From Candidatus Thorarchaeota archaeon (GTDB lineage: Archaea; Asgardarchaeota; Thorarchaeia; Thorarchaeales; Thorarchaeaceae), in the NCBI GenBank assembly GCA_029858305.1, contig JAOUFI010000005.1, positions 1 to 64,000 of the forward strand: 64,000 nt of DNA. The letters are read 5' to 3'. The notes beneath the pieces were generated by a model. It saw only the letters and a program-made list of their open reading frames with translations, did not search any database and was not told the DNA's origin. Of the stretch, positions 9,679-18,601 are shown one piece after another. Both the position numbers and the translations under genes were made by a program. Each line of letters starts with the position of its first letter. Within the stretch, counting starts at the first letter, position 1.

Positions 9679-9744
9679 ATCGTTGATAGCACCTTGTGCA
9701 AACTTGTTGCATAGCCATATAAGTTTGCTAGGGTTTCGAAGAAA

Positions 9745-10824
9745 ATGATGAGGACCCCAGCTGATTGCAGGATTGGCTTTCTATGGAGTCCACTCCTTGA
9801 AACATTTGACTTCGGACGGAAACATCCTATTAGAGTTGGGCGTTTCAAGATGATATACGACTTCGTGGAAAAACAGGGATTTCTCAATCTTCCCAATGTC
9901 CAGGTTATCAATCCTGAACTTTTGCCCGAGGATCTCTTGAGGACTATTCACGCTCAAGACTACATTACAGAGGTACAGAGGATTTCGGAAACTGGTGTTG
10001 GGGACATTGATATTGATACACCTGGATTCAAGGACATCTACTTCAATTCAAGAATCGTTTCTGGAGCATCCGTGACAGGTACTAAGGCTGTTTTATCCGG
10101 TTCAATTGATCATTTCATCTCTCCCACGGGGGGATTTCATCATGCAAAGTATGAGTGGGGCGGTGGTTTTTGCATCTTTAATGATGTAGCAGCATGCATC
10201 TATGAATTAAAACATCAAAGTATTGAGAGAGTCCTCATTGCCGACTTTGATGTACACCATGGCAATGGCACTCAGAAGTACTTCTACAGCGATTCTGGAG
10301 TTATGCAAATTTCTTTTCACGAAGACCCAGAATGGATGTATCCTCACGATGGTAATATTGAAGATATCGGAGAAGGTACAGGACTTGGATACAATATCAA
10401 TATGCACTTTCCAATGGATTCCGGAGATGCAGTCTATAAGTATGCTTTTGATGAGCTGGTCCCACCATTAATTGACCATTACAAGCCTCAGTTTATCATC
10501 TTCATTCCTGGTTTTGATGCTCATTACTTGGACCGACTTGCTCACCTCAAGCTTACTACTGACATGATTAGATATGTCACATCAGAGATTCACAGCGCCT
10601 CTCATACTTACAGTAACGGGAAGATGGGCGTTGTTACAGGAGGTGGATATCATCCAGACTCACTGTTATGGGGTATTGGTACAGTGATGTCAGAACTTGC
10701 AGGAGTTCCCTATGAACCGCCTCCTCAAAAGCCACCTTTCGAGGATAATCAAGAAACTTGGGAAGAAGTGAAATCCAATGTTGCACGAGTTAAGCAATTA
10801 GTCTTTTCTGCTCTGGGTATCTAG
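9745..10824 (+). CDS. Histone deacetylase family protein (class II/AcuC-like)
   Basis: 359 residues. The zinc amidohydrolase signature is complete: the paired histidines in GGFHHAKYEWGG (around 131-133), GFCIFNDVAACIYE, the Asp-x-His zinc ligands in ADFDVHHGNGTQ (D168), the third zinc ligand in PGFDAHY (about 257) and the GGGYHPDS loop near the end. It should remove acyl groups from an acetylated lysine or polyamine; the polyamine option is worth noting because arginine decarboxylase lies nearby, while protein deacetylation is the default. Two adjacent ATG codons (9745 and 9748) are possible starts. It is transcribed divergently from the propeller gene and may share a promoter region with it. 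Confidence 0.9.
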   Translation: MMRTPADCRIGFLWSPLLETFDFGRKHPIRVGRFKMIYDFVEKQGFLNLPNVQVINPELLPEDLLRTIHAQDYITEVQRISETGVGDIDIDTPGFKDIYFNSRIVSGASVTGTKAVLSGSIDHFISPTGGFHHAKYEWGGGFCIFNDVAACIYELKHQSIERVLIADFDVHHGNGTQKYFYSDSGVMQISFHEDPEWMYPHDGNIEDIGEGTGLGYNINMHFPMDSGDAVYKYAFDELVPPLIDHYKPQFIIFIPGFDAHYLDRLAHLKLTTDMIRYVTSEIHSASHTYSNGKMGVVTGGGYHPDSLLWGIGTVMSELAGVPYEPPPQKPPFEDNQETWEEVKSNVARVKQLVFSALGI

Positions 10825-10920
10825 GATTCATCCAATTTCAGCCATCAAAAAATGTCATATAATGCACGGAAGAATGAAAAGGAGTATTATTGCTCGCTGA
10901 CTCATCACGGAGAATAGGCA

Positions 10921-12294
10921 ATGCTTGTACAAAAAGATGTATGCAATCCCACAGCATGCAATTTGGAGTGTTTAAATGCCTGCATTCGGATACATGGTCA
11001 GAACACTCCTCTTCAGATATTGAAAAATGCAACACCACCGACAATCAATGAGGATAGATGTACTGGTTGCCTAGCCTGTATACGTGCCTGCCCAGTTGAT
11101 GCAATAGTAGTAAATGATAAACAAAAGACATTAAAAATACCGCAGAAGGAATTGTCGTCAACTAAGATCAACAGTTATCATTCAAATCCATCCTACAGAG
11201 TAGGAGATAATTATACTCGTATGTCTGAGGCAGATACGATTTTTGCCCGTGTTCAATTCGATACTGATTTTCAATACTATCATCAGACTGAGTTTTCAGG
11301 CGCTGAACACATGATTTCAAAAAACATCCCTGGCTACGAACGTTTTGAACTTGAATTGAGTATCGCTGCTTGGAACCTCTATGACTCTAGACATTCTATT
11401 CGACGCCCAGGGATTGGTCTTGACCCTGAAGCAGAGGAATCCGGTGGAAGAACCGATTTGACTCCAGAAGAGTACACAACTATGGTCAAGAAAGCGGCTC
11501 GTTTCTTTGGTGCAGATTTAGTTGGCATTGCAGAATTAGACCAGAAGTGGCTGTATACGCATAATCGACGCGGCGAACCCTACAAAGTACCCAAAGAATT
11601 CAACCGGACTATAGTGATGGGTATTGAGATGGATTATGATGCTATTGCTACATCTCCAACTTTCACAAGTTCTGCAGCAACAGGACTTGGATATTCAATG
11701 ATGGCTTTCGTAGAAACCGAGTTGGTTTCATTCATCCAAAGACTTGGTTATAATGCCATGCCATGTGGGAACGATGTAGGTATGAGTGTTCCAATGGCGA
11801 TTGATGCTGGCCTTGGGCAATACGGTCGCCACGGTCTCGTCATAACAAAATCCTTTGGTCCCCGCATACGAATTGCAAAAATCTTGACCGATTTACCTCT
11901 CCTAATAGATTCACCTGATCAAAATTTTTGCAGAGCTGTAATCAGGTTCTGTGAAACTTGTGAAAAGTGTGCGGACAACTGTCCGTCGAATTCAATTCCC
12001 TTTGGCAAAGAACAGACTTGGAATGGCAAGACCAAATCCAACAATTCTGGAATTGAGAAATGGTATGTCAATGTTGAAACCTGCTACGGATTCTGGATTG
12101 AAAACGGCTCCGAGTGTTCAAACTGCATCCGTTCTTGCCCATACAATAAGAAGAATGGAATTCTTCATAGAACTATCTTATGGGTAATTCAATATCTTCC
12201 TTGGTTCAATCGTTTCATCGTTAAATTGGATGATATTGTAGGATATGGGAAGCAACGAGATAAGAATAGATTTTGGAGAAAGTATATGACATAG
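10921..12294 (+). CDS. Reductive dehalogenase-like corrinoid iron-sulfur protein with RLI/ABCE1-type N-terminal ferredoxin domain
   Basis: 457 residues, GGAGA eight bases before the ATG, no Tat signal, so cytoplasmic. The body matches reductive dehalogenases: GLGQYGRHGLVITKSFGPR, then a C-terminal pair of clusters, CETCEKCADNCPSNSIP and, after an intervening WYVNVETCYGFW, CSNCIRSCPYNK. The N-terminus carries eight cysteines at 8, 13, 17, 21, 47, 50, 53 and 57 (C-x4-C-x3-C-x3-C, then CTGCLACIRACP), which is exactly the spacing I recall for the ABCE1/RLI ferredoxin domain. So up to four [4Fe-4S] clusters could line up next to a cobamide. Whether it removes halogens or acts like the related epoxyqueuosine reductases cannot be decided here. 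No membrane-anchor partner (RdhB) is nearby. Confidence 0.82.
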   Translation: MLVQKDVCNPTACNLECLNACIRIHGQNTPLQILKNATPPTINEDRCTGCLACIRACPVDAIVVNDKQKTLKIPQKELSSTKINSYHSNPSYRVGDNYTRMSEADTIFARVQFDTDFQYYHQTEFSGAEHMISKNIPGYERFELELSIAAWNLYDSRHSIRRPGIGLDPEAEESGGRTDLTPEEYTTMVKKAARFFGADLVGIAELDQKWLYTHNRRGEPYKVPKEFNRTIVMGIEMDYDAIATSPTFTSSAATGLGYSMMAFVETELVSFIQRLGYNAMPCGNDVGMSVPMAIDAGLGQYGRHGLVITKSFGPRIRIAKILTDLPLLIDSPDQNFCRAVIRFCETCEKCADNCPSNSIPFGKEQTWNGKTKSNNSGIEKWYVNVETCYGFWIENGSECSNCIRSCPYNKKNGILHRTILWVIQYLPWFNRFIVKLDDIVGYGKQRDKNRFWRKYMT

Positions 12295-12387
12295 AAAGGG
12301 AATTATTCCCGAAATAATAGCAAGTACCACAATAAACTTTATCGAACGCGAAGATAATGAAAAGAGAGCAATGGAGTATGATGTATT

Positions 12388-13848
12388 ATGCGTAAAACTG
12401 CAGGTAAACGCACAAGCAAGAAACCTGCAGATGAAACAAAGATTATGCTAAATGATGGATATGTACTAAGTCGTGGTTTAATCGACGCAATTCTTCGCCT
12501 ATCGCCTAGCGGAATTGCGATTATTGGTTCTGATTTCATTATCGAGTACATAAGTGATCGCGGTTGTACTATATTTGGGGCGACTCGCGAAGAACTAGTC
12601 GGACATGATTTTAGAGATTTCCTACAGAAAGATTCTCTGCGAATGGTTGCAGAGCGATATCAACTTAGAAGAGAAGGTAAAGACGTACCGTCTGTATATC
12701 CTTTCCATCTGATTCGTAGCGATGGTGAGGAATTGACCGTGGAGGGTCGAGCTGATATTGTCATTGATCCTGATGGAGTTCAACGGACAATCGCCCACTT
12801 CTTGGACATAACGCAGATAGAAAGAGGTCAAGAGCTTCTTGAAGAATCAGAGACCCGATATCAAATTCTAATTGAAACTATGAATGACGGTCTCGTCATC
12901 GATGATGGCAATGGTGTTCTCACTTATGCCAATGATGCTTTCTGCAGGATGATTAATAATTCTCAAGAGAATATCATTGGAAAACCCTGGATATCGTTAG
13001 TAAAAGATTTGAGTACAGACAGCATAATGGAGAAAATCGCAGATCGCAAAAAAGGCATATCTGAAAGGTATGAGCTAACATGGAGAAGTTCAACTGGAGA
13101 TTTGGTCCCAACAATCGTTTCTGCGACTCCTCTGTTTGATCGATTTGACAACTTCATTGGCACTTTTGCAATCGTTACAGAGATTAAGGCTCAAAAAGAT
13201 GCAGAGGAAACTATTCAATTCTATCTGGATCTCTTATCCCATGATGTAGCTAACCAATTACAGGTCATTATGACAAGCACTGGTCTTCTTGATGAGGAAG
13301 TGCCACAGTCCTATGTTACGGATGCAAGAAGAGATATTCTGGAAGCTGTAGAACGCTGCAATCGTCTTATAACCAAAGTAAAGAGAGCTGCTCAGATTCG
13401 TGAAGTGCCACTATCAAGTATAGATCTAAAGCAGGTTCTCTCCGAGAAGATAAAAGTCCTAGAGAAGGTATATGGTGCTGAAGTACACCTTGAGGGTGTG
13501 AAAAAGACAATAATGGTGGAAGCGGACATTCTCCTTGGAGAATTTCTCTGGAATCTATTAGAGAATGCAGCCCGTCATAATCCCACAGATCATAAAGAAG
13601 TATGGATTGCTGTGAAGTCAAAAGGCAATTTTATTGAACTTTCCGTAGCTGATAATGGCCCAGGGCTTAGCGATGCCAGAAAGCCAGTGCTCTTCACTGA
13701 GCGAAAGTATGGTGGTGGTGTAGGTCTTCGACTAATCCGCCAGATGATACGCAAATATGGTGGCTCAATTGAGGTAAAAGACCGAGTGGATGGTACGCCT
13801 AGTGAAGGTTCCAAATTCATTGTTACTTTAAGAAAATCAAAGAAATGA
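12388..13848 (+). CDS. PAS-domain sensor histidine kinase
   Basis: 486 residues, soluble (no membrane segments). Two PAS domains: the first about residues 30-150 (IIGSDFIIEYISDRGC), the second about 155-275 (METMNDGLVIDDGNGVLTYANDA). The phosphoacceptor histidine is H285 in LDLLSHDVANQLQVI, a HisKA variant common in archaea. The ATPase part has the N box (NLLENAARHNP), G1 (VADNGPGLSD) and G2 (GGGVGLRLIRQMI) motifs and ends in the usual GSKFIVTL strand. It therefore should autophosphorylate in response to an intracellular signal, such as redox state. No response regulator is encoded in the window, so the target is unknown. It follows the dehalogenase-like gene by 93 bases on the same strand. 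Confidence 0.92.
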   Translation: MRKTAGKRTSKKPADETKIMLNDGYVLSRGLIDAILRLSPSGIAIIGSDFIIEYISDRGCTIFGATREELVGHDFRDFLQKDSLRMVAERYQLRREGKDVPSVYPFHLIRSDGEELTVEGRADIVIDPDGVQRTIAHFLDITQIERGQELLEESETRYQILIETMNDGLVIDDGNGVLTYANDAFCRMINNSQENIIGKPWISLVKDLSTDSIMEKIADRKKGISERYELTWRSSTGDLVPTIVSATPLFDRFDNFIGTFAIVTEIKAQKDAEETIQFYLDLLSHDVANQLQVIMTSTGLLDEEVPQSYVTDARRDILEAVERCNRLITKVKRAAQIREVPLSSIDLKQVLSEKIKVLEKVYGAEVHLEGVKKTIMVEADILLGEFLWNLLENAARHNPTDHKEVWIAVKSKGNFIELSVADNGPGLSDARKPVLFTERKYGGGVGLRLIRQMIRKYGGSIEVKDRVDGTPSEGSKFIVTLRKSKK

Positions 13849-13855
13849 TTCATTA

Positions 13856-14125
13856 TCAGATTTTATTCTGTATTCTCTGGTAGAGTCCTTCAAAGAAATC
13901 CTTCTTCTTTGTCTTCCCTTCATTTATCTTGAAGAAGTTAGTTCTAATTCCATAAAGTCTACGTTTAACCTGTTGGTAGTCTTTTATGCTTCTCTTTCCA
14001 ACAGCAGTTTCCAAGACTGTTGTGACTGCCTCTGGAAAGTTATCAATATATTGACACTGCTTCACTTGGATATGAAAAAGTGTGTTCCTTAGTATTTCTG
14101 TTCTAGAGATACATCTCTTTTCCAT
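13856..14125 (-). CDS. Small basic hypothetical protein
   Basis: 89 residues, rich in Lys and Arg, predicted mostly helical (IKDYQQVKRRLYGIRTNFF in the middle). I do not recognise it. The stretch between the kinase gene and the radical SAM gene would otherwise be a 430-base gap, and the frame is not the shadow of another gene, which argues for a real gene; the lack of an obvious ribosome-binding site and of any family resemblance argues against. It is convergent with the histidine kinase gene (7 bases between stop codons). Confidence 0.4.
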   Translation of the reverse strand: MEKRCISRTEILRNTLFHIQVKQCQYIDNFPEAVTTVLETAVGKRSIKDYQQVKRRLYGIRTNFFKINEGKTKKKDFFEGLYQRIQNKI

Positions 14126-14237
14126 CGCGCACGGTCCCCAGATATGAATCTATGTTATTATTCTAATAAAAGTTCTAATAATACCAACACAGCATCTAGT
14201 AATACCGCCCGCACGTTTGGGAATCAGTAGGGTTGAA

Positions 14238-14246
14238 GTTTTAATA
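14238..14246 (+). promoter_or_regulatory. Likely TATA box for the radical SAM gene
   Basis: GTTTTAATA lies about 40 bases before the ATG at 14282. With the usual archaeal spacing the transcript would start about ten to fifteen bases before the ATG, leaving almost no leader; consistent with this, no ribosome-binding site is seen. Inferred from sequence pattern only. Confidence 0.4.
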
Positions 14247-14281
14247 GATGATGTGTACTTATGCGCGAGTCTGGATGAACA

Positions 14282-14977
14282 ATGAGAGTCGCTTCTGTTA
14301 TTGATGTAAGTCTTGTAGATGTTCCAAAGATACCAGTCACAGTGATATTCACCGCTGGATGCAACATGAACTGCCCTTATTGTCAAAATGCTGAGATTAT
14401 CCCTCAGACATCAGGTACCCAGATGACCATATCTGATATTGTGAATCGTGTTCGTGGAAATTTTAGCGACGGCTACTGTATCACTGGAGGCGAGCCGACT
14501 ATTCATAAGGACCTCCCAGATTTATTGAAAGCACTTCGAGATGATGGTGCCAAATATATCAATCTAAACACTCAGGGCTCTGTTCCCGATGTGCTTGAGC
14601 GATGCTTGCCCTATCTCGATTCTATTTGGTTTGATATGAAAACTACTCCCGAGCGATACCTTGAAGTTACCCGCGCAAAGACTGATCCTTGGTCTCGTGT
14701 TTTGAGAAGTATTAGACTGGTTCTTCAATCAAATGTCGTGTTTTGGCCTCGAACAACATATGTTGGTCGATGGATGCATCCTGATGAGATTGTTAGGATT
14801 GCACAATTGCTTGCCAAGCTTGGCTTTGAAGGCGAATATATAATTCAAAACTTCATCAAATCCTCAGGTGTACGAGAACTAGAAATTGTTGAGATTGAAG
14901 AACCATCTCGTGAAGAGGTAGAAAAGATAGTTGATGAAATCCCACCTCAGATTTCACTAAGACTAGAATGGCGATAG
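14282..14977 (+). CDS. Radical SAM activating enzyme, NrdG2-like
   Basis: 231 residues. The radical SAM cluster motif is C27-x3-C31-x2-C34 in TAGCNMNCPYCQN, followed by ITGGEPTIHKDL, the SAM-binding GGEP element. Length and motifs fit the archaeal and anaerobic-bacterial family of activases for anaerobic ribonucleotide reductase (NrdG2), which install a glycyl radical on the partner; pyruvate formate-lyase activating enzymes look alike. No glycyl-radical enzyme lies in the window, so the partner is elsewhere. The gene stands alone with its own TATA-like element, upstream of the proteasome gene. Confidence 0.82.
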   Translation: MRVASVIDVSLVDVPKIPVTVIFTAGCNMNCPYCQNAEIIPQTSGTQMTISDIVNRVRGNFSDGYCITGGEPTIHKDLPDLLKALRDDGAKYINLNTQGSVPDVLERCLPYLDSIWFDMKTTPERYLEVTRAKTDPWSRVLRSIRLVLQSNVVFWPRTTYVGRWMHPDEIVRIAQLLAKLGFEGEYIIQNFIKSSGVRELEIVEIEEPSREEVEKIVDEIPPQISLRLEWR

Positions 14978-15003
14978 TTCAAACAGCTAACACACAGACA
15001 ACC

Positions 15004-15011
15004 TTTTAAAT
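15004..15011 (+). promoter_or_regulatory. Likely TATA box for the proteasome alpha gene
   Basis: TTTTAAAT lies 70 bases before the psmA ATG, placing the expected transcription start about 45 bases upstream of the gene. It is in a short intergenic region with no competing open frame. Pattern-based inference. Confidence 0.4.
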
Positions 15012-15080
15012 GAGGCAGAGGTCACCTTGTTTTGACCACGCCAGATTCTAGGTGTTAATCTCCTGGAGTGTTGTCTTATC

Positions 15081-15812
15081 ATGTTTCCAACACAAAGTAT
15101 GGGCTACGACCGAGCTATCACAGTCTTCAGTCCTGAAGGACGATTATATCAAGTAGAGTATGCTACCGAAGCAGTCCGCCATGGACCCCTTGCAGTTGGA
15201 GTCAAAGCTGCGGATGGGGTTGTATTGGCAGGCGAAAAGAGATCTCCTCATGCTTTAGCAGACCTTGACACACTAAAGAAACTCTTGTTGATTGATGATC
15301 ATGTGGGGTGTGCAATAGCTGGTCTTCATGCAGATGCTAGGAAACTCATTGATCAAGCAAGGATTCAGTCTCAGATAAACCGTCTGAGCTATGACGAACC
15401 AATCTCAATACAGTCACTTGTTGTAAATATCTGCGATACTAAACAGCTTCACACACAATATGGCGGCGCTCGTCCATTCGGGGTTTCTTTACTAGTCGCA
15501 GGTGTTGATGATAATGGTCCCCAGCTTTACACAACTGATCCATCTGGCTCATTTTGGGGCTGGAAAGCAGCAGCTATTGGGAAAGAATCTGATGTTGTCC
15601 GTGATTTCTTCAGCGAGAATTATAAAGAGAACCTAAAACTCGATGCTGCACTAAATCTCGCTCTTAAAGGTCTCTTGCGATCAGAGGACCTCGCATCATT
15701 GGATGCGAAGGAGAAATCAAAGACAATTGAAATTGGACAGATTAGTACCACCGACAAACTCTTTCGTATTTTGCCGCAAGATGAAGTTGAAACAATTCTT
15801 GCAGCATTATAA
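15081..15812 (+). CDS. psmA: Proteasome alpha subunit
   Basis: 243 residues, the standard length. The N-terminus contains the alpha-subunit signature GYDRAITVFSPEGRLYQVEYA, that is the gating H0 helix with the YDR motif and the proteasome_A motif; the text after it (VGVKAADGVVLAGEKRS) is the family core. Alpha subunits form the outer heptameric rings of the 20S core particle and are inactive themselves: no catalytic N-terminal threonine is expected. The beta subunit and the AAA+ PAN or Cdc48 partner are not in the window. Convergent with the RimK-like gene downstream. Confidence 0.97.
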   Translation: MFPTQSMGYDRAITVFSPEGRLYQVEYATEAVRHGPLAVGVKAADGVVLAGEKRSPHALADLDTLKKLLLIDDHVGCAIAGLHADARKLIDQARIQSQINRLSYDEPISIQSLVVNICDTKQLHTQYGGARPFGVSLLVAGVDDNGPQLYTTDPSGSFWGWKAAAIGKESDVVRDFFSENYKENLKLDAALNLALKGLLRSEDLASLDAKEKSKTIEIGQISTTDKLFRILPQDEVETILAAL

Positions 15813-15846
15813 TCCTCGATTAAGAGAACTCTTGTTGATAACTAGA

Positions 15847-16743
15847 CTATTGGCTGGATTGTTCAACAAGTCTATTGACAATTAGTCCTGCTACATCAAT
15901 CCCTGTAACTCTCGATAGTGCACTCCATGAAGGAGCCGCATTTGCCTCGATTACGCACGGTCCCTCTTGGGTCTCAATGATATCCACACCTGTGTAATCA
16001 AGATTCAAGATCTCTGCTGTTTTTATTGCACATTCCTCATAATCTGGACTTAGCTTCATTACTTCAGCTTCTCCTCCTCCATGAACATTGGTTCGCCATT
16101 CTCCATCAATGCCGCTTGGAACATAGCGATACATCGCACCGATTACTTTTCCTCCAATGACAAATGCTCTAATGTCTCTATTCGGCTTCTCTATCATTTC
16201 TTGAACATAGAGAACTTGACCAAGTTGATGTATGAATTTCATCGCACGGTATGTCAATTCTCTATGTTCTGCGCGAATTGAGCCCATTCCTCTAGCCCCA
16301 ATTAGAGGTTTGATAACAACATCACCCACTTCATCTACAAAATTGATTGCAGCCTCAAGGTTCTCTCCGATGAAAGTTCTTGGCACTCTAATTCCAGCTT
16401 TATGCAAGGCCGTCAGGGTGGCATACTTGTCCTTTGCTCGTCGAAACGAATACGCAGGATTCATCACATAAATTCCAGCATCTTCAAAATGCTCTAACAA
16501 ACTTATTCTGAATGTGATTTGGTCGCCAGTTCCGAAACCAATTGTTCGTACTAAGACACCATCCATATGTGTTAAATTCTCTTCATCTAAGTATGTGAAC
16601 TTGCTGGGGATTTGGGCTGATATATCAGGCAATCGAAATGGCTTTGGCTCATGCCCCCTTGACTTAATAGCTTCAATAAGGCTTGCAGTTGCCCAGTTGT
16701 TGATATTTTCGTGATAGACCACTCCAAAGAGACGACCTGACAT
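15847..16743 (-). CDS. RimK-like ATP-grasp ligase
   Basis: About 298 residues from the ATG at 16743, eight bases after AAAGGAG; the GTG three codons upstream overlaps that ribosome-binding site and is less likely. ATP-grasp elements: VVIKPLIGARGMGSIRAE (ATP lid), NRDIRAFVIGGKVIGAMYR (metal and phosphate contact) and the catalytic end VIEANAAPSWSALSRVTGID. The order and length match RimK, CofF/MptN and LysX-type enzymes, which add glutamate or a similar amino acid to a carboxylate on a cofactor or protein. Sequence motifs alone do not separate these. No cofactor-synthesis neighbour helps; the gene stands between psmA and a carbonic-anhydrase-like gene. Confidence 0.85.
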   Translation of the reverse strand: MSGRLFGVVYHENINNWATASLIEAIKSRGHEPKPFRLPDISAQIPSKFTYLDEENLTHMDGVLVRTIGFGTGDQITFRISLLEHFEDAGIYVMNPAYSFRRAKDKYATLTALHKAGIRVPRTFIGENLEAAINFVDEVGDVVIKPLIGARGMGSIRAEHRELTYRAMKFIHQLGQVLYVQEMIEKPNRDIRAFVIGGKVIGAMYRYVPSGIDGEWRTNVHGGGEAEVMKLSPDYEECAIKTAEILNLDYTGVDIIETQEGPCVIEANAAPSWSALSRVTGIDVAGLIVNRLVEQSSQ

Positions 16744-16848
16744 ATGATTCACTCCTTTACTTCAGTTCTAAAAGGAATACCACTTAGTTAAAAGAGCTAT
16801 CCAGCAGACAAGGTAATTAGGTCACAAACCAAATGATTCATTGGATGC

Positions 16849-17868
16849 GTGCATCGTTTCATGATCAACCAAATCGTCGAGCTTGCCAAGGAGCTTTCGA
16901 ATGAAAGACGAAAGGACCCTGAGCTTGTTTCTCGTATGGAACTTGCGGCACATGGGCAATTTCCACGCTTCTTATTGATTTCTCCAATTGATAGAAGTTC
17001 ACAAGACTTGCAGCTATTTGACATGGTAATGGGAGATGCTTTTCATGGTACACGTGTTCCAAGAATGCCACTCTATCCACCTGATAAGGCTCCATTCCTT
17101 TTTGGAGGTCCCGCCGCCTATAATAGAGGATTTTCTAATGAGCGTGGAGTTATTCTGACATTCGAGCTGGATGAACCTGAGGCCATAATAAAAGATACAC
17201 TAGACAATCTTGTGCTTCATCCTGATGTGAAAGGTATCCCGATTCTCGTATTTCGAGTTGATTATGAACTTGGACGAGCACGAATCATTCCACATGGCAA
17301 AGGGCGTAATTATGAGGCTGAGAACTATTTGCTTGGTCACCTGCGCAAGCCTGACAAAGTAGATACAGATACTCTTGTATTAATCTGCTCAGATTCACGA
17401 GTGCATCCACCTGAAACTCCAAGTGGACTTCCAATGGCAATCCTGACTCTTGCAGGATATATCCCAAGATATACTGGTTCTGATGATGAAACGCACCAAC
17501 TTAACGAATTCTTCAGTGAGTGGCTATCAACAAGTTCTTCGTCAAAACACATTCTAATTGTTGCTCACGGTAACTTTGAGGGTGAGGGTCATTCTTGCGG
17601 TGCTGCGCAGGAATCTCTTGACCCGACAAATGTCAAGAACTCTTTTCTTCGTTATGTCGTTTCAGAACTCCAATTGGTTGCTACGCAGTATGAAAACCAC
17701 ATATTAAAGAGTGCAGAAGAGCGAGCCAAAACAATCTCTCTATCAATCAGGGAGCATCTAATTTCCTATCCAGCTGTGAAAGAATTCGCAGATACAAATC
17801 CAAGCGATTTCATTGACATCTTACTAATGGATACCATATCGAATACTCTTACGAATGCAGATATCTGA
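16849..17868 (+). CDS. Divergent beta-carbonic anhydrase-like protein with an extra N-terminal region
   Basis: 339 residues. Residues 1-160 are unrecognised (VMGDAFHGTRVPRMPLYPP). From about 170 the text resembles beta-carbonic anhydrase: LICSDSRVHPPETPSG gives the zinc ligand C180 with the Asp182-Arg184 dyad, then ILTLAGYIPRY at the usual AGN position, and VAHGNFEGEGHSCGAAQ supplies H248 and C250. In true beta-class enzymes the last two ligands are spaced His-x2-Cys; here they are His-x-Cys, so either the site is altered or the ligands shift. Hydration of CO2 is possible but unproved, and a non-enzymatic metal-binding role is equally open. I know of no standard name for this architecture. 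Convergent with the nuclease gene, one base between the two stop codons. Confidence 0.6.
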   Translation: MHRFMINQIVELAKELSNERRKDPELVSRMELAAHGQFPRFLLISPIDRSSQDLQLFDMVMGDAFHGTRVPRMPLYPPDKAPFLFGGPAAYNRGFSNERGVILTFELDEPEAIIKDTLDNLVLHPDVKGIPILVFRVDYELGRARIIPHGKGRNYEAENYLLGHLRKPDKVDTDTLVLICSDSRVHPPETPSGLPMAILTLAGYIPRYTGSDDETHQLNEFFSEWLSTSSSSKHILIVAHGNFEGEGHSCGAAQESLDPTNVKNSFLRYVVSELQLVATQYENHILKSAEERAKTISLSIREHLISYPAVKEFADTNPSDFIDILLMDTISNTLTNADI

Positions 17869-17869
17869 C

Positions 17870-18538
17870 CTATGTGATTAGTTCCGTATAGGAAACTATC
17901 AGATCTCTATACGATTCAAAATCTAAAACGAACGAGTTGAATTTGAACACAGGGACAACGGGCACACCCTCGTGTAATTCGACTTCTTCTACCAACCATG
18001 TCACTATTATGGGGACAAATTCGTATTGTCCTTGAATTTCTGCTTTCATCTTCCTAGATAGATGATCGCTTTGGTTCACAAGTTTCTTTGTTCTTACCTT
18101 CTGTTTCTCGACGGCTGTCCGCAATGAGGACGATTTTCCACCTCGAACCCCCCACATCTTTGCATCTATTGCAAAAACAAGTCTTCCTCGGACTCCAATT
18201 ACATCTATCTCCATGCCTCTTTCAAAGGAATTTCCCTTTCTGCGGTAGCTTTCGATACAGCGGAATCCATTCTCAACTAAAATACCAGCTATTAAACCCT
18301 CGAAATCTTTCCATGTTAGAAAACTAATCACTTCTGATATTTCCATGCCTTTTTCTACTGCAGCCATTGCCAGATCGATTCTCTTTTCACGATCAACAAC
18401 AATCACACCATCCTTGTCACCATAAACACCCAAATGCTCCAAGATATCTCTCTTGAATCCATTCTGTCCGGTAATAATTCCATTCTCTTTTGCTTCTCTA
18501 AGTATCTCTATTATGGTGTTGTTGAAATCCCGCTTCAT
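17870..18538 (-). CDS. PD-(D/E)XK nuclease-fold protein (Mrr/Hjc-like)
   Basis: 222 residues. The centre contains a restriction-endonuclease-like active site: helix WKDFEGLIAGILVENGF (the family's conserved glutamate position), then MEIDVIGVRGRLVFAIDAK with D112, D125 and K127 as metal and catalytic residues. The first 70 residues form a small helical, possibly winged-helix, region. Such stand-alone nucleases in archaea act in recombination, repair or defence; no methyltransferase or other restriction partner is adjacent, which favours a housekeeping role. The protein is unusually rich in Lys/Arg between 140 and 165, suitable for DNA contact. Confidence 0.7.
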   Translation of the reverse strand: MKRDFNNTIIEILREAKENGIITGQNGFKRDILEHLGVYGDKDGVIVVDREKRIDLAMAAVEKGMEISEVISFLTWKDFEGLIAGILVENGFRCIESYRRKGNSFERGMEIDVIGVRGRLVFAIDAKMWGVRGGKSSSLRTAVEKQKVRTKKLVNQSDHLSRKMKAEIQGQYEFVPIIVTWLVEEVELHEGVPVVPVFKFNSFVLDFESYRDLIVSYTELIT

Positions 18539-18601
18539 CTCACTCCTTCTCTATCGAGTTAGTTTATAACCCCAGTTGGTGACAGTATTTTAGGTGGGTT
18601 C

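Noticed and set aside
12297..12320. GGGA-ATTAT-TCCC hairpin after the dehalogenase-like gene
   Set aside because: Stem of four bases and no T-run behind it; too weak to call a terminator.
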